DNA of 13,538 nucleotides from Zoogloeaceae bacterium (GCA_031273145.1 JAISSL010000015.1:1-13538), one strand, 5' to 3'. Shown: positions 1 to 7,723, numbered from the stretch's first letter. Program-made: numbers and translations. Notes: generated by a model not told the origin, from the sequence alone.

Positions 1-1003
1 CCAGCAAAAACTGGGTCAGCACGTCAATTTCCCGCGCGCCAATCGCCATGCGGATGCCAATCTCGCGGGTGCGCTCGGTCACGGAAACCAGCATGATGTT
101 CATGATGCCAATCCCGCCCCCAACCAGTGAGACCGAAGCAATCGCGCCCAACAGCAAGGACATGACCCTGGTCGTCTCGGCGGCGGATTCGGCAATGGCG
201 GTCAAGTTGCGGACGGAAAAATCGTTTTCCTGCCCTTCGCGCAAGTGATGCCGCTGGCGAAGCAGGGCATTGATGTACACTTCGACCTGGGGCATGACCT
301 CCGCCCGTTCGGCGCGTACCATGATGGAGCGTACCGATCCCTGAAAAGGCGAGCCGAACAGTTTTCGCTGCGCGGTGGTGAGCGGCACAATCAGCACATC
401 ATCCTGATCGCGTCCATCCAGACTTTGCCCCTTCTTGGCGAGTACGCCGAGAATCTGGTAAGGCGCCTGCCCAATCCGCAGGGTTTTGCCGACCGGGTCT
501 TCCCCGGCAAACAGGTTATCCGCCGCGCTTTGTCCAATCAGCGCGACGCGGGTAGCGGAACGAAGGTCGGATTCGGTGAAGTTATCGCCCGCCGCAAGCG
601 ACCAGGAACGCACATCCAGATAATTCGGGGTGACGCCAAAGATGGACGTATTCCAGTTCAATGAGCCGTGGATAAGCTGCGCCGACCCCATGTGCGTGGG
701 CGAAGAGGCGGCCACGCCCTGCAATTCGCCAATGGCTTCCGCGTCTGCCGCCGTTAAGGTAGGGGCGCTGCCGCTGCCGCTCCTGACGCCGCCCGACATC
801 GAACCGCCGGAAAGGACGATGAACAGGTTGCTACCCATCGAATCTATGCTTTCCTTGACCGCGCTCTGCGCCCCCTGCCCGATGGACATCATCAGGACGA
901 CCGCGCCCACGCCGATAACCATCCCCAGCATGGTGAGCGCCGTCCTGAGCCGGTTTGCGCCCATTGCGCTCCAGGCTTCGTGAAACATTCCGCTTAACAT
1001 CAT
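1..1003 (-). CDS. MacB-like ABC transporter permease (partial, C-terminus outside window)
   Basis: Inner-membrane permease of a MacB-type tripartite efflux pump, with an N-terminal MacB periplasmic core region and FtsX-like membrane segments. 334 residues are visible, and roughly 70 more are expected beyond the window edge. A first membrane segment lies at about residues 21-41 (TALTMLGMVIGVGAVVLMMS). A long periplasmic domain follows, then the FtsX-family stretch near residues 285-330, with MNIMLVSVTERTREIGIRMA and a second membrane segment. The ATG at 1003 overlaps the ATPase stop by four bases (ATGA), so the two are probably translationally coupled; a second in-frame ATG follows immediately at 1000. 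In classical MacB the ATPase and permease are one chain; here they are separate genes. The substrate cannot be read from the sequence (macrolide, peptide or siderophore are all possible). The family call is secure. Confidence 0.9.
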   Translation of the reverse strand, partial: MMLSGMFHEAWSAMGANRLRTALTMLGMVIGVGAVVLMMSIGQGAQSAVKESIDSMGSNLFIVLSGGSMSGGVRSGSGSAPTLTAADAEAIGELQGVAASSPTHMGSAQLIHGSLNWNTSIFGVTPNYLDVRSWSLAAGDNFTESDLRSATRVALIGQSAADNLFAGEDPVGKTLRIGQAPYQILGVLAKKGQSLDGRDQDDVLIVPLTTAQRKLFGSPFQGSVRSIMVRAERAEVMPQVEVYINALLRQRHHLREGQENDFSVRNLTAIAESAAETTRVMSLLLGAIASVSLVGGGIGIMNIMLVSVTERTREIGIRMAIGAREIDVLTQFLL

Positions 1004-1725
1004 GACGTGGCCTCTTCTTCGTCGTGGTGATCTCCGGTCAGCGCGTCCTGCACGATGATGCCGTCCCGAAAGCGTACCTGCCGTCCGGCAAACAGGGCAA
1101 TATCCGGCTCGTGCGTGACCAGGACGATGGTAATGCCTTCGCGGTTCAGTTCGGTAAAGAGCGCCATGATTTCTTCGCTGGTATGGCTATCCAGATTGCC
1201 CGTCGGCTCATCGGCCAGGATTAAGCGGGGACGGTTGACCAGGGCGCGGGCAATGGCAACCCGCTGCTGTTGCCCGCCGGAAATGCGGCTCGGAAGGGAC
1301 GTTGCGTATTTGGCAAGTCCTACCTTGTTGAGCAACTGCCGCGCCCGCGAGCGTCGTTCCTGCTTAGGGATGTCGGAATAGACCAGCGGCAAGGCGACGT
1401 TATCTTCCAGCGTCATGCGCGGCAAGAGATTAAAACCCTGAAAGACGAATCCCAAGGTTCGCCCGCGCAGGTTGGCGGTAGCATCCTTGTCCAGACGGGC
1501 GATGCTCTGCCCATTTAATTGATAGTCGCCGGAAGTCGGGCGGTCAAGACAGCCCAGAATGTTCATGAACGTGGATTTTCCAGAACCGGAAGGCCCCATG
1601 ATGGCAACGAACTCCCCCGGATAAATAGACAAGTTGACATCTTTTAGTACCGGAAAAGGCCCGACCGGTGTCGGGTAATCCTTGTAAAGATGACGGATGG
1701 CAATGACGGGCGATGGATTGGACAT
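1000..1725 (-). CDS. MacB/LolD-type ABC transporter ATP-binding protein
   Basis: Cytoplasmic ATPase that powers the adjacent MacB-like permease. The 241 residues carry every ABC landmark: Walker [10 protein letters not shown] at 44-52, a Q-loop glutamine at 96 ([13 protein letters not shown]), signature [15 protein letters not shown] from 148, Walker [13 protein letters not shown] around 168-179 and the H-loop histidine at 205 (VTHE). The NLLPRMT and DEPTGNLD wording is typical of the MacB/LolD/FtsE group. The ATG at 1725 gives the normal N-terminus (short lead, then the A-loop region); its ribosome site is weak, with AAGGG about 11 bases upstream. The stop overlaps the permease start by ATGA. 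It follows the Imm26-like gene after 46 bases. A LolCDE-type lipoprotein exporter is the alternative reading, but the upstream MacA and TolC-like genes favour efflux. Confidence 0.95.
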   Translation of the reverse strand: MSNPSPVIAIRHLYKDYPTPVGPFPVLKDVNLSIYPGEFVAIMGPSGSGKSTFMNILGCLDRPTSGDYQLNGQSIARLDKDATANLRGRTLGFVFQGFNLLPRMTLEDNVALPLVYSDIPKQERRSRARQLLNKVGLAKYATSLPSRISGGQQQRVAIARALVNRPRLILADEPTGNLDSHTSEEIMALFTELNREGITIVLVTHEPDIALFAGRQVRFRDGIIVQDALTGDHHDEEEATS

Positions 1726-1771
1726 TTTGAGTTTTACCCTTTATGGGACGTTTGGACGGGACAAATCATTG

Positions 1772-2308
1772 CTACTCATTTATCCATGAGTAACAACACC
1801 GCATGTCTGTGGGTCTTTTCTCTGGAGGCGTATGGAGAAGCGGAACCAGCCATTTCTTGACCTTGGCATCATCCTGCGTTACATATAGAGGAAGCTTGCG
1901 AGCCTCACTTTCTGTGATTTGTATCTCGTTATCGAACAGGTCGATCTTCCAGAACGGCCCTACACCATAAGTAAAGTACACACCACGCTCTTCGCCGGGG
2001 ACGAAGCCATGATGATGACCGACAATCCGCCAGTTTCCTACGGACTTTCGATCAAAGAGGCCGTAAGAGTTGATGAAAACTGGTGTGCCTATCCTTTTCG
2101 CCGATTCGATCTGCGCCACAGTCACTTCCGGTCGTGGCAAAAGCAGATCGAAAAATTCCACGCCGTTACCTATACTGACATCCGACAATATCCGCCCTGC
2201 CGCATACGATCCGTAATCCAGCGACAACATGAATATGTCGCCTACCTTGAGATAGCGGAGCATGGTGCGGGGCTTCTTGTCCCAGCCGTGTATCTTGATC
2301 GAACTCAT
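1772..2308 (-). CDS. Imm26-like (immunity protein 26 family) protein inside the efflux operon
   Basis: Soluble 178-residue protein with no signal peptide or membrane segment. The N-terminal half resembles the Imm26 family of predicted immunity proteins from polymorphic toxin systems. It has K-x-G-D-I-F at 21-26, a short acidic/aromatic turn, Y-A-x-G-R-I-L at 35-41, a P-V-F segment at 76-78, and G-N-W-R-I-V-G at 91-97, where family members show a G-x-W-x-x-I/V-G motif. This match is from memory of the family pattern, not a search. The start is well supported: AGGGAG at 2315-2320 stands six bases before the ATG. It lies between macA (84-base gap) and the ATPase (46-base gap), same strand, so it is probably cotranscribed. 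Base composition is lower in GC than its neighbours: a hand count of 1861-1980 gives 55 of 120 GC, against 41 of 60 in macA at 3121-3180. No toxin gene is visible, so its role here is unknown. Confidence 0.7.
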   Translation of the reverse strand: MSSIKIHGWDKKPRTMLRYLKVGDIFMLSLDYGSYAAGRILSDVSIGNGVEFFDLLLPRPEVTVAQIESAKRIGTPVFINSYGLFDRKSVGNWRIVGHHHGFVPGEERGVYFTYGVGPFWKIDLFDNEIQITESEARKLPLYVTQDDAKVKKWLVPLLHTPPEKRPTDMRCCYSWINE

Positions 2309-2314
2309 TTTGTG

Positions 2315-2320
2315 CTCCCT
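2315..2320 (-). promoter_or_regulatory. Ribosome binding site of the Imm26-like gene
   Basis: AGGGAG on the minus strand ends six bases before the ATG at 2308. It is one of the strongest Shine-Dalgarno sites in this operon. The neighbouring genes rely on stop/start overlaps or weak sites, so this gene carries its own initiation signal. Confidence 0.7.
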
Positions 2321-2392
2321 TGGTTCTCTTTAGGCTCAACAAAGAGTAGGGCATTGACAAAAATGGAGAGCTTCATCAGAAATTCATCCGGT

Positions 2393-3625
2393 TCAGAACG
2401 GGCGAAAACGCATTCCGCCGCCGCCACCGCCGCTATCCGAGGCGACTGCGTTTGCTTCTCCGGTGATGACCCGATCCCCGGCCTGCAATTCGCCTTCCAG
2501 TATTTCGGTGTTGCGGTTGTCGGTGATGCCAAGCCTCAAGGTAATCGGCACGAGCGCGCCATCGCGGAGCGCATGTACGACGCCCTGTCCGCCAGCGGAA
2601 CTTTCCGTAACGCGCTGACGGTTGCCGGAAGAGGACATTCCCATCCGCATTCCGCCCAACAAACCGCCGGGGGCGCTTTTGGCCTTCTGCCCATTCGTCT
2701 CGGCAGGCGGACGAAAACGCAGGGCGGAATTGGGGACGATCAGCGCGTTTTCACGTTGGGCAACCACAATGGTGACGTAAGCCGTCATGCCGGGCAGGAG
2801 AATCTGCTCCGGGTTGTCTACTGAAACAACGACGTTGTAGGTGACGACGTTCGAGGTCGTGGTGGGATTCAGGCGCACCTGCAAGACCTTGCCCGGAAAA
2901 TCGCGGTCGGGAAAGGCATCCACCGTAAACCGGACGGGCTGGCCTACCTTGATGTTGCCGACATCCGCCTCGGCAAAGGCAGAATCAATCTGCATCTTGG
3001 AGAGGTCCTGCGCGATCTTGAACAGGGTAGGGGTCTGAAAGCTGGCGGCAACCGTCTGTCCTTCATCCACCTGACGATCCACCACCACCCCTGAAACAGG
3101 CGAACGAATGATGCTGTAACCTAGATTGGCCTTGTCCTTTTCCGCCTGCGCGCTTGCCAGCCGCACCTGCGCCTGCGCGCTCTTCAACGCCTGCACCGCC
3201 TGGTCTAAGTCTTGCGCTGAAACATATTCCTGCGCGAACAGGGTACGCATCCGGTTTTCGTTGGCCTCCGCAAGATCGAGCGTAGCCCTGGCGCTCATCA
3301 GGCTGGCCTCGCTCTGACGCGCCTGCGCGGCAAGCAGGGCATCATCCAGTTCCGCCAGAATCTGCCCCTGGGTCACATGGTCGTTGAAATCCACGTAGAG
3401 CGCCTTGACGCTGCCGGAAACCTGGGTTCCCACGTTGACGAGCGTGACCGGGTTCAGGGTGCCGTTGGCGGAAACGCTCTGCCGGATGGTGCCGTGGGCA
3501 AGTTCGGCAAACTGGTAACGCTGTTCGGGCGAGCGGGCATTATCCTGAAAATACCAGAACGACAGCCCGACCGCGACGGCAACGAGAAGAATGACAAAAA
3601 GAGTTTTTCCAGAGGGTGTTTTCAT
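2393..3625 (-). CDS. macA: MacA-like periplasmic adaptor (HlyD/membrane fusion protein family)
   Basis: Periplasmic adaptor joining the inner-membrane ABC transporter to the outer-membrane channel. Of its 410 residues, an N-terminal membrane anchor spans about 9-26. The first lipoyl half follows near 66-95 (QVSGSVKALYVDFNDHVTQG). A coiled-coil hairpin runs about 96-168, and the second lipoyl half (IIRSPVSGVVVDRQVDEGQ) is near 172-190. The beta-barrel covers about 205-290 and the membrane-proximal domain follows. An Ala/Gln-rich hairpin like this is expected to pack against TolC. Low-complexity inserts are present: a Gly/Met/Ser-rich loop at about 308-346 and a poly-Gly tail (GGGGGG) before the C-terminus. 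The ATG at 3625 overlaps the TolC-like stop by four bases. MacA proper is supported by the following MacB-type ATPase and permease. Confidence 0.92.
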   Translation of the reverse strand: MKTPSGKTLFVILLVAVAVGLSFWYFQDNARSPEQRYQFAELAHGTIRQSVSANGTLNPVTLVNVGTQVSGSVKALYVDFNDHVTQGQILAELDDALLAAQARQSEASLMSARATLDLAEANENRMRTLFAQEYVSAQDLDQAVQALKSAQAQVRLASAQAEKDKANLGYSIIRSPVSGVVVDRQVDEGQTVAASFQTPTLFKIAQDLSKMQIDSAFAEADVGNIKVGQPVRFTVDAFPDRDFPGKVLQVRLNPTTTSNVVTYNVVVSVDNPEQILLPGMTAYVTIVVAQRENALIVPNSALRFRPPAETNGQKAKSAPGGLLGGMRMGMSSSGNRQRVTESSAGGQGVVHALRDGALVPITLRLGITDNRNTEILEGELQAGDRVITGEANAVASDSGGGGGGMRFRPF

Positions 3626-5025
3626 GGTTTAACGAAGGAAAAGGGTTCATCGAGCAATCGTTTGTCCAGCCGTCCCAGGGCGCGGGCAAAGGCCGCGCGG
3701 CTCATATGCCAGTCATAGGCGGCGCTGATTCGTTGCATTCTGGCATCTGCCAGCGCGCTTTGCGCGTTCAACAGGTCGAGGATGTTGCCAACCCCGGCCT
3801 GATACCGCCCCAACGCCATACGTTCGGCGGCTTCGGCGGAAGCGAACAGGGCAGAGGTGGTAGAAAGGCTTTGCGCGGCGGTGCGTAGCGCCTGCCAGCT
3901 CTGCCAGACTTCAAGGGATGCCTGTTGAAGAAGGCGTTCCAGTTCAATGGCGCTGGCTTCCTCTCGCGCCTCTGCGGCGCGAATCTGGTAGGTGTCGGCA
4001 AAGCCGCTGAACAGGGGAATGTTGAGGGTCAGATTAAAACTGCCGCTCTGGCTATCCAGATGTTCCACCCGCCTTTGTCCGGCGCTCGCGCCGAATCGCA
4101 GGGAAGGCAAGCCTTGCGCGCGCGCAACGCTGACGGAGGCTTTGGATGCCTGATAACGCGCTTCGGCAGCGCGTAAATCGGGACGTTCGCGCTTTGCGGC
4201 TTCCATCAGGGCTTCCAGTCGCGCGGAAAAATCTTCGACCCGTCCCATTCGCTCAAGCGAGATGCCGGAAAACAACCGTCCCGGCGATTCCAGGCGTACC
4301 GGACGGTTCGCGTCCAGACCAAGGGTGCTGGCGAGCGTGCCTTCCGCGCTGCGCCATTGTCCTTCCAGCCGGATGCGGTTCAGTTCGGCCTGGGAAAAGG
4401 CCGTCTGCGCCTGAAGTTTATCCACGGAAGTGACGATGCCCGCCTTCAACCTTGCATCGGCGGCATCCAGACTTCTTTTCGCCGCCATTTCGGAAGTTTT
4501 GGCGGCTTCTACGGCGGCAATGCTGGCATGAACCTGATAAAACGCCTGCACGGCTTCTAAAAATACCGCCTGCCGGGTCGTATCCTGCTGGGCTATAGCG
4601 GCATTTAAGAGTTGGCGGTGACTTTCCAGATTGGCGGCGCGTCCGCCAAAATCAAAGAGCAGGTAGGAGAAGGAAAGATCGGCATTTTGCGAATTGGTTG
4701 TCGGGGTTGATTCACGTTCGATTTTGCTGCGTTGCCAACTGCCGCCTACCGCCGCGTCCAGATTGGGCAGATAGGCCGCCTGCGCCACGCCCTTCAAGGC
4801 CGCCTCGACCTTGGCGCTTGCCCAGGCCGCGCGGGTTTTCGGATTGTGGCAGAGGGCAAGGTCAATCACGTCCGCCAGCGCCAGCGCATTTTCCGGCATG
4901 GCGTTCTGACCGGGATTCGGGCAGGGCGCAACGAGCGCCTCTTCCAGCGAAAACGGGTCGGATGCCGCAAAACACGGCAGAACGCCAAAAGAAAGGCAGA
5001 AGAGAAAAATCAGGCGCGGGAACAA
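3622..5025 (-). CDS. TolC-like outer membrane efflux protein (OEP family)
   Basis: Outer-membrane channel of the tripartite pump, 467 residues, the usual length for the TolC/OEP family. A signal peptide is clear: MFPRLIFLFCLSFGVLPCFA, with predicted cleavage before ASDPF. Two OEP repeats follow, about residues 45-240 and 265-455. They carry family-typical stretches such as AYLPNLDAAVGGSW, the SYLLFDFGGR turn and its counterpart LNIPLFSGF, and near the end GRYQAGVGNILDLLNAQSAL. It is the first gene of the minus-strand operon and its stop overlaps the macA ATG. The start is TTG at 5025. There is no in-frame ATG upstream because a TGA lies 15 bases before it, and no clear Shine-Dalgarno site is present. 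An ATG at 5038 is out of frame. The product is secure; the exact start less so. Confidence 0.92.
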   Translation of the reverse strand: MFPRLIFLFCLSFGVLPCFAASDPFSLEEALVAPCPNPGQNAMPENALALADVIDLALCHNPKTRAAWASAKVEAALKGVAQAAYLPNLDAAVGGSWQRSKIERESTPTTNSQNADLSFSYLLFDFGGRAANLESHRQLLNAAIAQQDTTRQAVFLEAVQAFYQVHASIAAVEAAKTSEMAAKRSLDAADARLKAGIVTSVDKLQAQTAFSQAELNRIRLEGQWRSAEGTLASTLGLDANRPVRLESPGRLFSGISLERMGRVEDFSARLEALMEAAKRERPDLRAAEARYQASKASVSVARAQGLPSLRFGASAGQRRVEHLDSQSGSFNLTLNIPLFSGFADTYQIRAAEAREEASAIELERLLQQASLEVWQSWQALRTAAQSLSTTSALFASAEAAERMALGRYQAGVGNILDLLNAQSALADARMQRISAAYDWHMSRAAFARALGRLDKRLLDEPFSFVKP

Positions 5026-5138
5026 GGTAAAAAATCATCCGGTAACAAATTTGATGGCAGTATAGTGGCTTATTGGAGAGAAAATCGCTTCAATCTGTGA
5101 AAGAATGTATCAATATACAAGACGATCGGCAGGGAGTA
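5026..5138. promoter_or_regulatory. Divergent intergenic region, tolC-macAB operon versus lipoprotein operon
   Basis: AT-rich 113 bases between two divergent operons, so it should hold promoters for both. -10-like hexamers overlap back to back: TATAGT on the plus strand at 5061-5066 and TATACT on the minus strand at 5059-5064. Neither has a convincing -35 at 16-18 bases. The palindrome CAAATTTG lies at 5046-5053. Promoter assignment is tentative. Confidence 0.35.
5131..5136 (+). promoter_or_regulatory. Ribosome binding site of the lipoprotein gene
   Basis: AGGGAG lies just before the tandem ATG codons at 5139 and 5142. Spacing favours 5142 (five bases) over 5139 (two bases). It excludes the in-frame upstream ATG at 5073, which would put a hydrophilic lead before the lipoprotein signal. 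Confidence 0.65.
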
Positions 5139-5615
5139 ATGATGATCCGAATGAAGTGGGGCGCGGCCTTGCGGCTTTTGACCCTCTTAATTTTCGTGTT
5201 GCAAAGTTTAACGGGATGTCGCGCAAATGACCCGGAAGCGGCGCTCAAATCTGCCGAACAGGCATTGATTGCCGCGCTGGAAGCGAGAGACGCAAGCCGG
5301 GCGCTTGAGATGTTGCATCCCGATTTTATCGCCCGCGCCCCGGAACAGGATCGGAACTGGGCGAAGGGCGCAATGCGCTTGATGTTCGTCCGGCACCAGA
5401 AAATAAGCATCATGGTGCTGACGAGCGCGCGCCGCATCTACCCGGAAACGCCCGACCGGGCGATGAGCGAAGGGGAAATCGCCCTGGTGGGCGCGGAAAA
5501 CCTTCTGCCGGAATCGCTGGATCGCATTCAGGTACGCCTGGGCTGGATCAAGATGGATGGAGAATGGAAGTTGCTGAAACTGGACTGGACGGATGGAGTG
5601 GGCAGAGGCGTGTGA
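5139..5615 (+). CDS. Small lipoprotein, possible NTF2-like/SnoaL fold
   Basis: Predicted lipoprotein of 158 residues. The signal peptide runs to a lipobox LTGC with the acylated cysteine at residue 27; the next residue is Arg, with no Asp at +2, so outer-membrane sorting is expected. The mature part starts with helix-rich sequence (AALKSAEQALIAALEARDASRALEMLHPDFIAR). It continues with beta-like segments ending in GWIKMDGEWKLLKLDW. This order of helix, conserved D/H/P-x-F and terminal G-x-W-K-L-L strand resembles NTF2-like (DUF4440/SnoaL-type) proteins; the match is by eye only. AGGGAG at 5131-5136 is the ribosome site. It is two bases from the ATG at 5139 and five from a second ATG at 5142, so 5142 may be the true start. 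It is the first gene of a plus-strand cluster; no function can be assigned. Confidence 0.8.
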   Translation: MMIRMKWGAALRLLTLLIFVLQSLTGCRANDPEAALKSAEQALIAALEARDASRALEMLHPDFIARAPEQDRNWAKGAMRLMFVRHQKISIMVLTSARRIYPETPDRAMSEGEIALVGAENLLPESLDRIQVRLGWIKMDGEWKLLKLDWTDGVGRGV

Positions 5616-5666
5616 GATCATGTATAGTTCTGAAATAATTTTCCGATTGAATGGGGTGACTTCTCC

Positions 5667-6455
5667 ATGCGAATACTTGTTTTCCTGCTGATTTTTGCCA
5701 ATGTGATTTTTTTCGCCTGGGCGTGGGGCTATTTTGGCGACACGACGGTTTCCGAGGCCGAGCGGCTGGAAGCGCAGATAGAGCCGGATCGCCTGCATTT
5801 GATGTGGCGTCCCGGCGAAGAGCCTGAGAACGCGGATAAGGTGGCATCGCCTGCAACCGGCAACGCCAGCGCGCCGGGAAACGTGCCGGGTAGCACGATT
5901 GCCGAAAACACGCAACCCGCGTCCCCGCAAGCCCCGCCTTCGCAACCCGCGCCGGAAGTCGTGCCGCCAGAGGTTCCTCCCAATGTTCCTTCCAGTCCCG
6001 CGCCGGCTGCCCCGCCCGTTGCGGCAACCGCCTGTCTGTTGGTGAGCGGCCTGAATACCCTGACCGCAGACGATCTGGAGAAAAAAGCCAAGGCAGTCAA
6101 GCTGGATACGCGGCGGCGCAACAACGATGGAAACTGGTGGGTCTTTATTCCGCCCCATGAGAACAAGGAAGCCGCCGATAAAAAGGCGAGCGAATTGCGG
6201 CAATTGGGGGTGACGGATTTTTTCATTGTGCCGGACGGAGCGCAGAAATTCGCCATTTCGTTGGGCGTGTTTTCTCAGGAAGAAGGCTCGCGGCGACATC
6301 TGGAGACCTTGCGCGGCAAAGGCGTGCGAAGCGCCCAGGTTGAGCGGCGGTCGGAAGAAAACCGTATCACCCTGGAAATTCGCGGCGTAGAGAAAGAAGT
6401 TACGACGCTGCGTAGACAATTCCCCGCCGAGACTTCGGCGCGCGCCTGTTCGTAA
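5667..6455 (+). CDS. SPOR-domain membrane-anchored protein
   Basis: 262-residue bitopic inner-membrane protein. An N-terminal membrane anchor covers residues 1-22 (MRILVFLLIFANVIFFAWAW). A Pro/Ala-rich linker spans about 60-120, typical of a periplasmic stalk. A C-terminal SPOR-like domain lies at about 155-228 (WWVFIPPHENKEAADKKASE to FAISLGVFSQEEGSRRHLET and onward). SPOR domains bind denuded peptidoglycan glycans at the septum, so a cell-division or cell-wall role is inferred. The start is supported by GGGGTG at 5653-5658, eight bases before the ATG. It begins 51 bases after the lipoprotein gene and ends four bases before coaE. Similar short-anchor SPOR proteins occur next to cofactor genes such as birA/coaX in betaproteobacteria, which matches coaE being next door. 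SPOR call fairly sure; partner unknown. Confidence 0.85.
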   Translation: MRILVFLLIFANVIFFAWAWGYFGDTTVSEAERLEAQIEPDRLHLMWRPGEEPENADKVASPATGNASAPGNVPGSTIAENTQPASPQAPPSQPAPEVVPPEVPPNVPSSPAPAAPPVAATACLLVSGLNTLTADDLEKKAKAVKLDTRRRNNDGNWWVFIPPHENKEAADKKASELRQLGVTDFFIVPDGAQKFAISLGVFSQEEGSRRHLETLRGKGVRSAQVERRSEENRITLEIRGVEKEVTTLRRQFPAETSARACS

Positions 6456-6459
6456 AGCC

Positions 6460-7092
6460 ATGTCGTCCGCGCCTTTTGTCGTGGGTTTGACGGGCGGCGT
6501 TGGCAGCGGCAAAAGCACGGCGGCGCGGTTTTTCGTCGAGCTGGGCGCGGATTTGGTGGATACGGATGCCATCGCGCACCGCCTGACCGGCAAAGGCGGC
6601 GCGGCCATGCCCGCGCTCATGGAGGCTTTTGGGGCGGAAATTGCGGCAGCCGACGGCAGTCTGGCGCGGCCTGAAATGCGGCGCAGAATCTTTGCCGATC
6701 CGGCGCAAAAAAAACGGCTGGAATCCATATTGCATCCAATGATACGCGCTGAGGCAGGCAAGGCCATTGCCGCCAGCGCCGCGCCGTATCTGCTGTATGC
6801 CATTCCTCTGCTGGTCGAGAGCGGCGGACGCGCTACCTACGCGCTCAATCGCGTCCTGCTGGTGGATTGCCCGGAAGCGTTGCAGTGCGAGCGCGCCGTA
6901 GGGCGCGGCAACCTGAGCGAAGAAGAGGTGTGGAAGATCATCCACAGTCAGGCAAGCCGCGCGGAACGCAGCAAGGTCGCCGACGACATCCTTGACAATA
7001 GCGGCGATGAAGCCAGTCTCTTGCAGGCGGTGCGTATCCTGCATGAACGCTATCTTCGCCTTGCCGGGGAAAAATTGCGCGATGGCGGTTGA
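6460..7092 (+). CDS. coaE: Dephospho-CoA kinase
   Basis: Cytoplasmic enzyme of the last step of coenzyme A synthesis, ATP-dependent phosphorylation of the 3'-hydroxyl of dephospho-CoA. The 210 residues match the family length of about 200. The P-loop GGVGSGKST is at 12-20, followed by the DTDAIAHRL motif at 34-42. The substrate region has ILHPMIR, then the conserved AIPLLVES segment. The lid-like C-terminal part includes SEEEVWKIIHSQASRAERSKVADDILDNSGD, whose QASRAER...ADDILDN wording is diagnostic for CoaE. The ATG at 6460 is four bases after the SPOR stop, with no good Shine-Dalgarno site, so coupling is likely. Its 3' end overlaps the CYTH gene by 11 bases. In many proteobacteria coaE instead lies beside pilD and zapD, so this neighbourhood is unusual. 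Confidence 0.96.
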   Translation: MSSAPFVVGLTGGVGSGKSTAARFFVELGADLVDTDAIAHRLTGKGGAAMPALMEAFGAEIAAADGSLARPEMRRRIFADPAQKKRLESILHPMIRAEAGKAIAASAAPYLLYAIPLLVESGGRATYALNRVLLVDCPEALQCERAVGRGNLSEEEVWKIIHSQASRAERSKVADDILDNSGDEASLLQAVRILHERYLRLAGEKLRDGG

Positions 7093-7723
7093 AATCGAAC
7101 TCAAACTGACGCTGCCGGTGCGCGCAATCCCCAGGCTGCGACAATACGCGCCCTTGCGGGAGATTCCTTCCAGGCGGCAGTGGGTGGGCAATTCCTATCT
7201 TGATACGCCAGACATGGCGCTCTGGAAGGAAAGGATAGGGGTTCGGCGGCGGCAAATCAAAAGAGGAGCGGATACGGATGAGCCGTGGTTATTGACCGTG
7301 AAAAGCCAGGGGATTGTGACCGATGGAATCTCCCGGCGCAGCGAGTGGGAATTTCCCATGCCGCCGGATCGGCTGGATTTTTCCGGCGTGGAGGATGCGG
7401 CTATGCGCGAATGGCTGACCAGGCTCGCGCCCCAATTGCGGCCAGTCTTTTGCGTCAATTTTGTGCGGCAAAGCTGGCATTTGTCGGGGCGCGAAGTAGG
7501 GCTTGCCGCAAGTCAGGCCGAGCTTGCGCTGGATTTCGGCTACATCCGGGCGGGTGTTGAAAAGGCAGGGCGCGAGGCTTTCTGTGAGGTCGAGCTGGAA
7601 CTCCTGGAAGGCGACGAGGCGTTGCTTGCCCGCTGGGGCGAGCGGCTTTGCCTGGAACTGCCGGAGTTGCGCCCCCAGGCCATGAGCAAGGCCGGACGGG
7701 GCTATGCGTTGCTTTTGCGATAG
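7082..7723 (+). CDS. CYTH-domain protein (inorganic triphosphatase-like)
   Basis: Stand-alone CYTH domain protein of 213 residues. CYTH (triphosphate tunnel metalloenzyme) proteins hydrolyse tripolyphosphate or organic triphosphates inside a beta-barrel. The hallmark E-x-E-x-K is at residues 4-8 (EIELK). Further tunnel signatures follow: SYLDTPD near 38-44, the basic GVRRR, LTVKSQG, SRRSEWEF, a basic VNFVRQSW, ALDFGYI, the acidic FCEVELELLEGD, and a C-terminal SKAGRGYALL. This resembles the N-terminal half of E. coli YgiF, but the CHAD domain is absent. The ATG at 7082 puts E-x-E-x-K right at the N-terminus, as normal; the frame is open further upstream but only inside coaE. It overlaps the coaE 3' end by 11 bases, so it is translationally coupled and last in its operon. 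Confidence 0.92.
   Translation: MAVEIELKLTLPVRAIPRLRQYAPLREIPSRRQWVGNSYLDTPDMALWKERIGVRRRQIKRGADTDEPWLLTVKSQGIVTDGISRRSEWEFPMPPDRLDFSGVEDAAMREWLTRLAPQLRPVFCVNFVRQSWHLSGREVGLAASQAELALDFGYIRAGVEKAGREAFCEVELELLEGDEALLARWGERLCLELPELRPQAMSKAGRGYALLLR

Noticed and set aside
1919..2824. 301-codon plus-strand open frame spanning the Imm26-like gene and macA
   Set aside because: It is antisense to two supported genes and crosses their intergenic gap; no domain or good ribosome site.
5032..5047. AAATCA and GTAACA 10 bases apart before the TolC-like gene as a possible OmpR box
   Set aside because: Only one half-site has the ACA core and there is no third in phase; too weak beside the array at 12611.
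5208..6803. 531-codon minus-strand open frame opposite the lipoprotein, SPOR and coaE genes
   Set aside because: It is antisense to three genes with clear family motifs; its translation is Arg/Gly-rich with no recognisable domain, as expected for a GC-driven antisense frame.
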